From a virus, in IMG/VR virus record IMGVR_UViG_3300020152_000005, positions 1 to 56,521 of that record: a DNA stretch of 56,521 bases; one strand, 5' to 3'. The translations under genes and the position numbers were made by a program. The notes under the pieces are model-generated. The model saw nothing but the letters and a program-made list of their open reading frames with translations. It was not told the origin of the DNA and made no database searches. Below are positions 49,787-56,521 of this stretch, in pieces. Within the stretch, counting starts at the first letter, position 1, and each line of letters opens with the position of its first letter.

Positions 49787-50869
49787 TTACGGCCGAGCGG
49801 CGAGCCGGAAGACGTCGCCCTGCCGATACGAGCCATTGCAGAGCGGGCCGCTCGAGACGTACGCCTGCTCGGCCTCGAGCCACTCGAGCACGTGCCCGGC
49901 CGAGCTCAGTCGGTCCGGCACAAGCTGCCGGCCGCTCTCGAGCTCGTGAGACTCGAAGGGGATCGTCGCCGTGTCGCCCGCTTCCCACGTAAGCGCGGTC
50001 AGGTTCTGCACGAATTTGATGTCGCGATCGGGCAACGCGGACGGGCTCGGCGACGCCCAATACTCGACGGTAACGGTGCCGGTGACGTAGATCGAATCAG
50101 CAGCCGACGCGCGCACCGCGTCGAAGCAGCGATACGCGACGTCGAAGGTGATCGCGCTCAGGTCGCGGTACGAGCTCGCCGGCACCTGCCGCTGCACACT
50201 GCCGACCGTCACGACGATGCGGCCGGTGTCTTCCGTCGCGACGTCGAGCGTGCCCGCGTCGATCGAGACGGTGAAGCTGTCCAGAGCGTTGCCGTGCTCG
50301 TCGCGTACGTTCGTGACGAGGCTCGCGAGCGTGCTCGGATCGGTGCCCGCGACGACGTCGACGCGCGCCGGGAAATCGAACGTCGCCGGCGCGCCCGGCA
50401 GCGCGGTCGCGAAGAACGTGTCGAAGACCATCGGCGCACCTGTCTCGGGATCGACCGCGCGCGCTTCCATGCGGCACTCTCCCGCGCGGCCGCCGAGCTC
50501 CCAGAGATCCTTCGCGCGCCCGATCGTGTCGGTCACTGCAGAGCCGGCGAACGGACGGCCGCAGCCTTCCTCGACGACGACGAAATTCACGACGACGCCG
50601 GGGACCGGGTCTTCGTTCACCATCAGGCTCGCCTGCGGGCCGACCATGCGCAGCGCGCCGGTGATCTCATTCTGCACGACCTGCACGCCGAGCGGGTCCG
50701 GCAGCGTCGTCTCGACGTAGCCGATCTGGCCCTGCCCTTCGATGATCGACATGCTGAGCACGCCGTCGACGGGCTCGACGGGCGGCTCGGTCGGGCCACC
50801 CTCGCCGCAGGCGCTCAGCGCCAGCACGAGCAGGACGGCCGCGGTGCGGCGGGTGTAGGTGCGCGTCAT
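49787..50869 (-). CDS. Phage-encoded lipoprotein with Ig-like domain
   Basis: 360 residues, ATG at 50869 with GGAGAGAGAAG. The signal peptide (basic n-region, then VLLVLALSAC) has a lipobox LSAC, so Cys21 would be lipidated; Gly follows, which fits outer-membrane sorting. Residues about 35-160 have the Big/invasin-like Ig pattern (LPDPLGVQVV, VPGVVVNFVVVEEG, TDTIGRAKDLWELG, ATALPGAPA) and further beta domains follow, with several Cys. This style is abundant in Gemmatimonadota lipoproteins. It is a single transcription unit. A role in surface alteration or superinfection exclusion is inferred; host origin is likely. Confidence 0.88.
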   Translation of the reverse strand: MTRTYTRRTAAVLLVLALSACGEGGPTEPPVEPVDGVLSMSIIEGQGQIGYVETTLPDPLGVQVVQNEITGALRMVGPQASLMVNEDPVPGVVVNFVVVEEGCGRPFAGSAVTDTIGRAKDLWELGGRAGECRMEARAVDPETGAPMVFDTFFATALPGAPATFDFPARVDVVAGTDPSTLASLVTNVRDEHGNALDSFTVSIDAGTLDVATEDTGRIVVTVGSVQRQVPASSYRDLSAITFDVAYRCFDAVRASAADSIYVTGTVTVEYWASPSPSALPDRDIKFVQNLTALTWEAGDTATIPFESHELESGRQLVPDRLSSAGHVLEWLEAEQAYVSSGPLCNGSYRQGDVFRLAARP

Positions 50870-50916
50870 CTTCTCTCTCTCCGGGCTCTCAGGTAGTCGG
50901 GTACTGCGCGTTCTCG

Positions 50917-50945
50917 ACCATCGCCTATTCCACTTTCCAGCGCAA
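50917..50945 (-). promoter_or_regulatory. Promoter of the lipoprotein gene
   Basis: Minus strand TTGCGC (50945-50940), 17 bases, GATGGT (50922-50917), followed by CGAGAACGCGCAG, a partial match to the early box. It lies in the 81-base gap before the lipoprotein ATG. Weaker than the other promoters. Confidence 0.5.
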
Positions 50946-50950
50946 GGCCC

Positions 50951-51967
50951 TTACTGCAGGCGCAAGCGGCGGTCCGGGCCAGTCAGCTCGACGAGCTGCG
51001 CGTTCTTCGCCAGCCTCGAGAGCACGCGGTCGATCGCCCATCCGGCTTCGCTGTCCTGCAGCGCCTGCTCGCGCAGCTCGGCGAGCCTGAAGTTGCTCGT
51101 GACGACGGTCGCGCGACCGGCGCGCTCTTCGGCGATCGTCGCCATCGTCTCGATCGTGAATTCGGTCCAGCGCGTTGTACCGAGGTCGTCGAGCACGAGC
51201 ACGTCGGGTGCGGTGCAGCGGCGCACGATGTCAAGCGCGCTCTCGTCGCTGCTGTCGCTGAACGTCGCGCGGATCTCGAGCAGCAGCTTCGGCGCGTAGA
51301 CGTAGCGCACGTCGCGACCGGGCTCGAGGCCGTCGAGCAGCAGCTGCCGCACGATCGATACTGCGAGGTGCGTCTTGCCGTTGCCCGGCGCGATCCGCTG
51401 GCCGGGTCGCCGGCTGCTCAGGTAGAGCCGGCGGTTACGATCGCCGGACCTGATCGCGTTGACGAATGCGACCGCGGCGTCGTACGCGTGCCGGTCGTGC
51501 TCGAGGCTGAAGCTCTCGAAGGCTGCGCTGCCGTACTCGTCGACGTTCACGCCGGCGAGCTCGAGCAGCTCGAGGATGCGCGCGGGTCGATTCGCAAGGT
51601 GCGCGCGGCGTTCCTGCTCGGCTTCCTCGCGCGCGAGCTGCTCGAGCTCGCGACGCTCGGCGACGATCTCGCGCTGGCACTCGTCGCACGGATGCGCCGC
51701 GTGCAGCTTGCCGTCGATCAGGTACGCGCCGACCGTGTTCGGTCGCTCGCGTTTCCGCAGCTCGCACTGCGGGCAGGTTACGCGGCCGTCGCACGTGTTC
51801 GGCTCGCGCGGCCCGATCTCAGCCTTTGCCTGCTCCTGCAGCGCCGGCGGAAGGTCCGCCAGTGTCGACGCTGAGCTCGTCGAAGGGGCTGCTCCCGCCT
51901 CGCGTCCTGTTCGTTCCCTGTAGCGTCGCGCCAGCTCGGCGACGTCGACCTTCTCCGGTTCGCTCAT
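50951..51967 (-). CDS. Helicase loader, DnaC/IstB-like AAA+ ATPase
   Basis: 338 residues, ATG at 51967 (MSEPEKVDVAELARRY) behind AGGAGAGAGCACGG. The N-terminal part has a zinc-finger pattern (CPQC ... HPCDEC near 65-100). The AAA+ domain has Walker A APGNGKTHLA near 188-197 and Walker B VLVLDDLGTTRW near 252-263. It probably loads the host DnaB helicase at the phage origin. The gene overlaps the initiator by 149 bases, unusual here. The start is supported by its ribosome site. Confidence 0.9.
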   Translation of the reverse strand: MSEPEKVDVAELARRYRERTGREAGAAPSTSSASTLADLPPALQEQAKAEIGPREPNTCDGRVTCPQCELRKRERPNTVGAYLIDGKLHAAHPCDECQREIVAERRELEQLAREEAEQERRAHLANRPARILELLELAGVNVDEYGSAAFESFSLEHDRHAYDAAVAFVNAIRSGDRNRRLYLSSRRPGQRIAPGNGKTHLAVSIVRQLLLDGLEPGRDVRYVYAPKLLLEIRATFSDSSDESALDIVRRCTAPDVLVLDDLGTTRWTEFTIETMATIAEERAGRATVVTSNFRLAELREQALQDSEAGWAIDRVLSRLAKNAQLVELTGPDRRLRLQ

Positions 51968-52673
51968 CCGTGCTCTCTCCTGTTGCATCGCGTGCGGCCG
52001 TCTCGACGAATCGCCGGAAGAATCGGCCGTTGTAGTCGTGCCCTTCAGCTGCGTACCTCTGCAGCGCGGTCGCCATCGCCTGCGGTCGCTTTTCAGCCGG
52101 CAGGCTGCCCCACGCTCGCGCGTCGGTGCCGTTCGGTCCGTAGAGGCCATGCAGCCCGACGAGCGTCGTGTCGCTCGCGCCGCAGGCCGTCGTGAAGAGC
52201 TCGAGCGCCGCCCGGCCATCCTCGCCGAGCCACGTCTCGAAAGCCCTCGCGCGGTCTGATGCGCTGATCGGTTCCGTTCGGGTTCCCTTACGGTTCATGG
52301 GGTCCCGCTGCGGGACGGCAGGGGTCCCGGCGCGGGACGGTAGGGGTCCCGCTGCGGGACGGGGGGGTCCCGCTCTGGGACCCTCGTCGGTCACGAGCTC
52401 GAGCTGCTCGAGCGCCGTGATCGTGTAGCTCGTCGACGTCTGCTGCCCGCCGTCGCGGAAGCGCTGCTGCCGAGCGATGACGCCGTCGCGCTCGAGCTCG
52501 TCGAGGTAGCGGAGTATCGTCGACCGGCCGAGGCAGGTCATCTTCTGCAGCCGGCGCAGGCTCGGCCAGCAGACGTGATCGTGATTCGCTGCGTCTGCGA
52601 GCGCGACGAGCAGCAGCTTCTTCCCGCTCGGAAGCTCCTGCTCGAAGGCCCACGTTATCGCTTGAAGGCTCAT
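51819..52673 (-). CDS. Replication initiator (lambda O-like) with iterons in its gene
   Basis: 284 residues, ATG at 52673 (MSLQAITWAFEQEL). The N terminus is a winged helix of the phage replisome-organiser type: SGKKLLLVALADAANHDHVCWPSLRRLQKMTCLGRSTILRYLDELERDGVI. A Pro/Gly-rich linker near 97-125 is encoded by four iterons. The C-terminal domain (about 135-235) should bind the loader or helicase. The arrangement, an N-terminal origin-binding domain, iteron-encoded linker, C-terminal domain, then a loader gene, is that of lambda O/P. The last ~50 codons overlap the loader. Confidence 0.86.
   Translation of the reverse strand: MSLQAITWAFEQELPSGKKLLLVALADAANHDHVCWPSLRRLQKMTCLGRSTILRYLDELERDGVIARQQRFRDGGQQTSTSYTITALEQLELVTDEGPRAGPPRPAAGPLPSRAGTPAVPQRDPMNRKGTRTEPISASDRARAFETWLGEDGRAALELFTTACGASDTTLVGLHGLYGPNGTDARAWGSLPAEKRPQAMATALQRYAAEGHDYNGRFFRRFVETAARDATGESTDERTGEGRRRRAGATLQGTNRTRGGSSPFDELSVDTGGPSAGAAGAGKG
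52302..52381. repeat. Four iterons, probable origin of replication
   Basis: Four 15-bp inverted repeats starting at 52302, 52324, 52346 and 52367 (spacing 22, 22, 21). The type sequence is GTCCCGCTGCGGGAC; the second has GGC and the fourth TCT near the centre. Each is preceded by GGGG or GG. They lie in the linker part of the initiator gene. An initiator dimer would bind each. AT-rich DNA for opening is not obvious nearby. Confidence 0.8.
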
Positions 52674-52897
52674 GCTCTCGGGGTAGTGCTCTCGGTTGCT
52701 GCGGCGGCTTGCGCAGCTGCGCCGTCGAACGCGCGCAGCGACTGCTCGAGCCGCTTCTCAGCATCGCGCGCCTCGTGTACGACGGCAAGCGCCGCCGCGC
52801 CGAAGCCTACTGCGGCCGCGATCGCGGCCGTGATCGCCCAGAAGCCGGCACCGATCAGCACGGCTTCCCAGAGCGCGTAGCACCTGTCAGGCTCCAT
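52670..52897 (-). CDS. Small membrane protein, 75 aa
   Basis: ATG at 52897 (MEPDRCYALWEAVLIG). One long hydrophobic segment (about 10-41, AGFWAITAAIAAAVGFGAAALAVV) is followed by a charged helix. Coupled to the initiator by ATGA, so it is made with it. It could anchor replication to the membrane or act in exclusion (speculative). Confidence 0.75.
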   Translation of the reverse strand: MEPDRCYALWEAVLIGAGFWAITAAIAAAVGFGAAALAVVHEARDAEKRLEQSLRAFDGAAAQAAAATESTTPRA

Positions 52898-52990
52898 CGC
52901 CTCTCTTCTCTTGCGTCGGGGATCTGGCGGTCCTATCCTTTCACCTCAGCCGCAGTACCGCTCTCCGGCGGTAGGTGCGTGCTCTCCTGA

Positions 52991-53023
52991 ACGGCCTGCG
53001 GCGCTTCGGCGTCCGCAGGCCGT
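52991..53023 (-). other. Hairpin after Gp157 gene
   Basis: Perfect 11-base arms (ACGGCCTGCGG with CCGCAGGCCGT) and an 11-base loop; the minus strand then reads TCAGG without a T run. It lies in the 139-base gap between the Gp157 gene and the membrane protein. It may attenuate transcription or protect mRNA ends. No convincing promoter is seen in this gap. Confidence 0.55.
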
Positions 53024-53036
53024 CTCAGTTTCTGCC

Positions 53037-53720
53037 CTACTTGATCGAGAGCCGCACGCCGCGGTCGTTCAGCTTCGCGAACGGCAGAACCTCGCCGGCC
53101 TCGAGCGCGGCGCGCACGCGCGCCTTGTCGATCTCCTGCTCGACTGCGTACGCCTCGCACGCCGGCGCGACGTAGCTCTCGACGATGTCGAGCAGCGTCG
53201 CGTTCGGTGCGGAGATCGTGATCGTGACCTTGCGGAAGCGCAGCGGGACGTCGGTCGCCGCCGTGCCCTCGACGATCTCGAGCGGCTGCTTCCCGCCGTT
53301 GCCGACGACGCTCGTGCGGTAGCGCAGGCCCTCGATCGTCTTCTTGCCGAATGCCTGCATGAAGACGAGCAGCCGCTCGGTCAGCTTCTTCGCGGCGTTC
53401 TCGTCGACGCGCGCGCGGTCGGCGATCCGCTGCGCTTCGTTCGCGCGCACCGCTGCTCGAGCTCGCAGCTCCTGAATCAGCGACGCGTAGCGATCGACCT
53501 TCTCGCTCAGGTCGCCCTGCGTGTCGCGCAGCCAGCCGTCGAGGATCGTCTCGATCTGCTCGTCGGTGACGTCGCCGCCCTGCTCGACGAGCAGATCCTC
53601 GAGCGCGAGCAGATCCTCGCCGATCTCGAAGAGCGTGCGGTTGCGCGGCCGCGCGGCGAGCTCTTCCGCCGTCGCAGCGGGTACGCCGGCGGTGCCGGTC
53701 TTCGTCGTCGTCTTCGTCAT
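53037..53720 (-). CDS. Siphovirus Gp157-family protein
   Basis: 227 residues, ATG at 53720. It has the family pattern: LFEIGEDLLALEDLL then an acidic stretch, WLRDTQGDLSEKVDRYASLIQELRA (about 64-88), EAQRIADRARVDENAAKKLTERLLVFMQAFGKKTIE, and a short beta tail. Gp157 proteins sit in phage recombination clusters beside ERF or RecT annealing proteins and are long coiled coils; a role in recombination or nuclease modulation is suspected. The context here is the same. Confidence 0.9.
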   Translation of the reverse strand: MTKTTTKTGTAGVPAATAEELAARPRNRTLFEIGEDLLALEDLLVEQGGDVTDEQIETILDGWLRDTQGDLSEKVDRYASLIQELRARAAVRANEAQRIADRARVDENAAKKLTERLLVFMQAFGKKTIEGLRYRTSVVGNGGKQPLEIVEGTAATDVPLRFRKVTITISAPNATLLDIVESYVAPACEAYAVEQEIDKARVRAALEAGEVLPFAKLNDRGVRLSIK

Positions 53721-54007
53721 GCCTCTCTCCGTTGTGGTGCTCTCGTCGGCTCGTCGAAAAGGCGAGCGTGCGGAATGCCGATCGCCTTCGCTACCGCGCG
53801 CTCGAGCCGGTCACTGCGCGCGGTCCCTCTGATCACCTGCCGTACGGCCTGCGGGCTGACGCCCTCGCGGTCGGCGAGCGCGGCCGCGTTCAGCTTCGCG
53901 AGCTTCACGATCGCGATGCGCTTGTCGGCGAGCGTTAGGCCCTCGGCGTCGAGGATCGCCTGCACGGACGCGTCCGGCAGCCGGTGCTTCTTCGGTCTGG
54001 GGCTCAT
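53717..54007 (-). CDS. Small HTH DNA-binding protein
   Basis: 96 residues, ATG at 54007 (MSPRPKKHRLPDAS). The helix-turn-helix is ALADREGVSPQAVRQVIRG (about 52-70). It resembles Ner/Cro-like or HTH proteins with short helical flanks. It lies between the ERF and Gp157 genes, and TGATG couples it to the former. Probably a regulator of the early promoters. Confidence 0.82.
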   Translation of the reverse strand: MSPRPKKHRLPDASVQAILDAEGLTLADKRIAIVKLAKLNAAALADREGVSPQAVRQVIRGTARSDRLERAVAKAIGIPHARLFDEPTRAPQRREA

Positions 54008-55110
54008 CAGTCGATCCCTTCGTCGTAGTCTCGGTCGTCGCCTAGCGTCTCTTCCGCTTCGGCGTTGTAGCGCTCGGCGAGCTCGCGGTTCTCGAGCTTC
54101 TGCACGAGCTCGTCGTAGAGGTCCCGCGGCACGTCTCGCGAATGCGCGATCGGCGGCTGCGCCTCGCTCAGAAGCAGCTTGACCGCGTCGTGCGTCCATC
54201 CGGCCTTCGTCGCGATGGCCCAGAGCCGCTTCTCCTGCGCCGGGCTGATCGGCCGCTCGTCGCCGCCGCGGCCCTGCGGCTCGCCGCGGCCGCGGGGCTG
54301 CGGCTGCCCGCCCGGACCGGCGTTCGCGCGTCCTGCGCGATCCTGCGAGCTCTGGCGGCCCTTCTCGCCGCCCGCCTGACCCTGTCGAGCCTGCAGAGCG
54401 TCGTAGAGCGCCTTCGCGGCGTCGCGCGCGTAGTCCTCGAAGCTGTTGCTCTTCTTCCGGGTCGTCTCGTCGGCGAAGAAGCGCGTCGCCTTCCACCGGC
54501 GGCCGCGGAATTCGAGCTCGAGGTCGTCGGGGAAGCCGGCATTGACGAGCGGGCTCAGGTAGTCGAGCGCCTTCTGATGCGCCGGGCTGCGCTGCTTCTG
54601 TCCGCCGCCGCTCGAGCGCTGCTGCCCGCCGCCGCCCTGCCGGCGCTGTTGCTGCCCGCCGCCACCACCGCCGCCACCGCTCGAGCGCTCCGGGTCGTCG
54701 CCGGTCGAGATCAGCAGGTTCTTCAGGTAGAAGTATTTGATCCCGCCGGTCATCGCCTTGTAGACGCCCTTGTCCTGCCCATCCTGCCCCTGACCGAGCC
54801 AGCTGCCCTGCAGCTCGAATCCCGTCTCGAGGTCGATCAGCCGCCAGCCGAGCTCGAGCGTCGTGATGCCGCTCTCGCCGTTCTTGCCGGCGGGTCGATA
54901 GCTCTCGCTGCGCGCTTCCCAGATCATCGCGAGGCCGTACTGCGCGAGCTTCGAGCGCAGGTGCGTGACGAGGTCTTCCTCTTTCACGTAGTTGTAGCGG
55001 AAGTGCTCGTTGTAGCCGGCCTTTGCGATCGGCTCGAGGCTGTCGATCAGGTTTGAAAACTTCGTCGCGAGCTGCTGTCGCAGCTCGAGCTCTGTCGCCT
55101 GCGCGGTCAT
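54007..55110 (-). CDS. erf: ERF-family single-strand annealing protein
   Basis: 367 residues, ATG at 55110. Residues about 1-140 carry the ERF pattern: IAKAGYNEHFRYNYVKEEDLVTHLRSKL, TLELGWRLIDLETG and DKGVYKAMTGGIKYFYLKNLL. It should anneal homologous single strands during phage recombination and circularisation. The middle (about 150-185) is a Gly/Gln/Arg low-complexity linker, as in some SSB-type proteins. The C-terminal region has ERPISPAQEKRLWAIATKAGW. First gene after the promoter at 55158-55186. Confidence 0.92.
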   Translation of the reverse strand: MTAQATELELRQQLATKFSNLIDSLEPIAKAGYNEHFRYNYVKEEDLVTHLRSKLAQYGLAMIWEARSESYRPAGKNGESGITTLELGWRLIDLETGFELQGSWLGQGQDGQDKGVYKAMTGGIKYFYLKNLLISTGDDPERSSGGGGGGGGQQQRRQGGGGQQRSSGGGQKQRSPAHQKALDYLSPLVNAGFPDDLELEFRGRRWKATRFFADETTRKKSNSFEDYARDAAKALYDALQARQGQAGGEKGRQSSQDRAGRANAGPGGQPQPRGRGEPQGRGGDERPISPAQEKRLWAIATKAGWTHDAVKLLLSEAQPPIAHSRDVPRDLYDELVQKLENRELAERYNAEAEETLGDDRDYDEGID

Positions 55111-55157
55111 CTGGGGTGCTCTCCGGGGTGCAAGGTTCGGTGCTGCTCTCGGGTGCT

Positions 55158-55186
55158 ACTATCGCGGGCTCAGCTTTCGCCCGCAA
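55158..55186 (-). promoter_or_regulatory. Early promoter of the recombination/replication block
   Basis: Minus strand TTGCGG (55186-55181), 17 bases, GATAGT (55163-55158), then six bases and CGAGAGCAGCAC (55151-55140). The -35 and spacer lie inside the last codons of the helicase gene. It drives ERF and the genes below. Confidence 0.75.
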
Positions 55187-56521
55187 GCCCATACTTTGCG
55201 ACGAGCCGGTCGGCGAGCGCGTTCAGGATGCTGACGTTCGCCGTCACCTCGCGGCCGTCCAGTGTCGCCGCGCTGATCGCGCGCTTGCTCTCGATCAGCT
55301 CGACGAGCTCTTCGTCGATCGTGCCGCTCGCGAGCATGTACCACGCGGTCACGCTGTCGGCCTGTCCGATCCGGTGCAGACGGTCTTCCGCCTGATCGTG
55401 CGTCGCCGGGTTCCACGCGAGCTCGAGGAAGAGGCTGTTGCTCGCCGCGCCCTGCAGGCCGTCAACGCCAGTGCCGCCGCTCTTGATGTTCGCGACGAGG
55501 ATGCGCGCGCTCTCGTCGCGGTTGAAGCGCTCGACGGCAGCGACGCGGTCTTTCAGGCTGACGTCGCCGTAGATCAGCGGCGCGTTGTCGAACGTCGACG
55601 CGATCGCCGTCACGATCTCCTGATGCCACGCGAAGACGACGAGCTTCTCGGCCGCGACGAAATCGCGAATCCACGCCTTCGCCTGCGCCAGCTTTCCCCG
55701 CGCCGCGAGCTTCTTCAGCGCGTTGAACCTGACGAGCTGCTCAGCGGCGCGCGCTCTCATCTCGGCGCTCATCGCGCGCTCGCGCTTGCGCTGCTCCTGC
55801 TCGTCTGCCGGCAGGCCCGCGATCTCGAGCAGGAAGGCGCGGTCGGCGGCCGCCTGCTCGCCGCACCATCTCGCGACGTCGGCCTCGGCGCGGTCGTACT
55901 CGTCGCGGTTGTCGATCTCGACGCTGAACGGCTCGCGCACCTTCGCCGGCAGCTGCGGCATCGCGTCGGCCTTCAGACGCCGCACGTAGCACCGCTCGCG
56001 CAGTAGCGCGTTCAGCTCGAGCAGGCGCTTGTTGCCCTCGGCCTTCGCGACGTACGCGTACCGGCCCTTGAATTCCGAGCGGCCGCCGAAATCGTCGATC
56101 CGACCGAGAAACTCGAGCTGCGTCGCGAGGTCGGCGACGCGGTTCACGAGCACGGTGCCGCTGAGGCCGAGCCTGAGCTCGACGGGCTCGCCGATCGTTC
56201 GGGCAACCTCGCCCTCGCCCTTCTTCTTCGGCTCGAGCACGCCGCTCGCGAGCGCCAGCGCGTACCGCGTGCGCAGCGTCTTCGGGTTGCCGATGTTGTG
56301 AATCTCGTCAGCGACGATCGCGCGCAGCTTGACGCGCGACGCGATCGCCTCGGCGTGTGCGTAGACGATGTCCCAATTCAGCACGAGCAGGTCGGCGGCG
56401 GCGTACGGATCGAAGAGCTCGCCGCCGGTGCTTCTGCCCTCGAGCACGCGCACGGTTCTGCCGGGCAGCCACTGCCGCGCCTTCGCGGCCCATTGCAGCT
56501 TCACGCTGGCCGGGCAGAGCA
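55170..56521 (-). CDS. SNF2-type DNA helicase, C-terminal part (N-terminal part at 899-1)
   Basis: The frame is open to the window end, overlaps the 127-bp repeat and joins the N-terminal part at 1-899. Motif II is AIVADEIHNIG (DEIH, about 328-331 of the joined protein). Motif III-like LGLSGTVLVNRVADL follows, then the second RecA-like domain: KLVVFAWHQEI, ILVANIKSGGTGVDG (motif V) and QAEDRLHRIGQ (motif VI, near 631). All SNF2 family marks are present, so the ATPase should be active. DEIH in place of DEAH is a small variation. It ends at 55170 with a promoter lying in its 3' end. Confidence 0.93.
   Translation of the reverse strand, partial: LCPASVKLQWAAKARQWLPGRTVRVLEGRSTGGELFDPYAAADLLVLNWDIVYAHAEAIASRVKLRAIVADEIHNIGNPKTLRTRYALALASGVLEPKKKGEGEVARTIGEPVELRLGLSGTVLVNRVADLATQLEFLGRIDDFGGRSEFKGRYAYVAKAEGNKRLLELNALLRERCYVRRLKADAMPQLPAKVREPFSVEIDNRDEYDRAEADVARWCGEQAAADRAFLLEIAGLPADEQEQRKRERAMSAEMRARAAEQLVRFNALKKLAARGKLAQAKAWIRDFVAAEKLVVFAWHQEIVTAIASTFDNAPLIYGDVSLKDRVAAVERFNRDESARILVANIKSGGTGVDGLQGAASNSLFLELAWNPATHDQAEDRLHRIGQADSVTAWYMLASGTIDEELVELIESKRAISAATLDGREVTANVSILNALADRLVAKYGLAGES
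56395..56521. repeat. Right copy of 127-bp direct terminal repeat
   Basis: Identical to 1-127. Joining the two copies restores one uninterrupted helicase frame, which shows that the genome closes to a circle of 56,394 bp. Confidence 0.95.

Noticed and set aside
52898-53036. Promoter before the membrane protein at 52897
   Set aside because: A GATAGG -10-like word exists, but no -35 at 16-18 bases. Genes here are more likely read from 55186. Only the hairpin is reported.
54555-54660. Short repeats in the ERF gene as iterons
   Set aside because: They encode Gly/Gln/Arg runs and are not evenly spaced or palindromic; low-complexity coding explains them.

Overview
The window is the complete, circularly closed genome of a tailed double-stranded DNA phage with siphovirus-type genes. 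Its first 127 bases are repeated exactly at its end, so the unique genome is 56,394 bp and the contig was opened inside a helicase gene. GC content is high. Every gene I can support lies on the minus strand, so transcription runs from high to low coordinates and through the junction. Most genes are translationally coupled by ATGA, GTGA or TGATG stop/start overlaps. No intergenic stretch exceeds 150 bases. I found no tRNA, integrase, IS element or CRISPR array.

Layout in transcription order: (1) an early block starts at a strong sigma70-type promoter (4185-4213). It holds small unknown genes, a terminator and second promoter (2833-2910), more small genes, and an SNF2-type helicase that crosses the contig ends (899 to 1, then 56521 to 55170). 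(2) A replication/recombination block (55110-50951) has its own promoter and encodes an ERF annealing protein, a small HTH protein, a Gp157-family protein, a membrane protein, a lambda-O-like initiator carrying four iterons inside its gene, and a DnaC/IstB-like helicase loader. (3) Two single-gene units (50869-49108), each between a promoter and a terminator, encode a lipoprotein and an unknown protein. (4) A long early/middle operon (49023-32879) of mostly small, zinc-knuckle-rich genes carries two ParB-type proteins (one fused to a methyltransferase), a Dam-like methylase, a sliding-clamp homologue, and ASCH, DUF1643, XF1762-like and VRR-NUC proteins. (5) The head and packaging genes (32882-20019) are TerS, TerL, portal, a very large MuF-type minor head protein, scaffold, decoration protein, major capsid and connectors. 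(6) The tail genes (19982-7444) are tube, chaperone candidates, tape measure, Dit and a 2136-residue hub/fibre. (7) The lysis genes (6585-4246) are two membrane proteins, an amidase and a spanin-like protein.

The phage brings initiator, loader, clamp, helicase and annealing protein but no recognisable DNA polymerase, so it probably redirects the host replicase. The lipoprotein has a lipobox and an Ig-like domain of the style abundant in Gemmatimonadota, which suggests a host in that phylum. This is an inference from one gene. No integrase was found, so a lytic life style is more likely, although two small HTH regulators are present.

The most notable points are: the MuF head protein with apparent kinase-like and ADP-ribosyltransferase-like modules, a possible injected effector; the solo lipoprotein, a possible superinfection-exclusion factor; a family of five promoters with an invariant downstream box; and iterons in the initiator gene.
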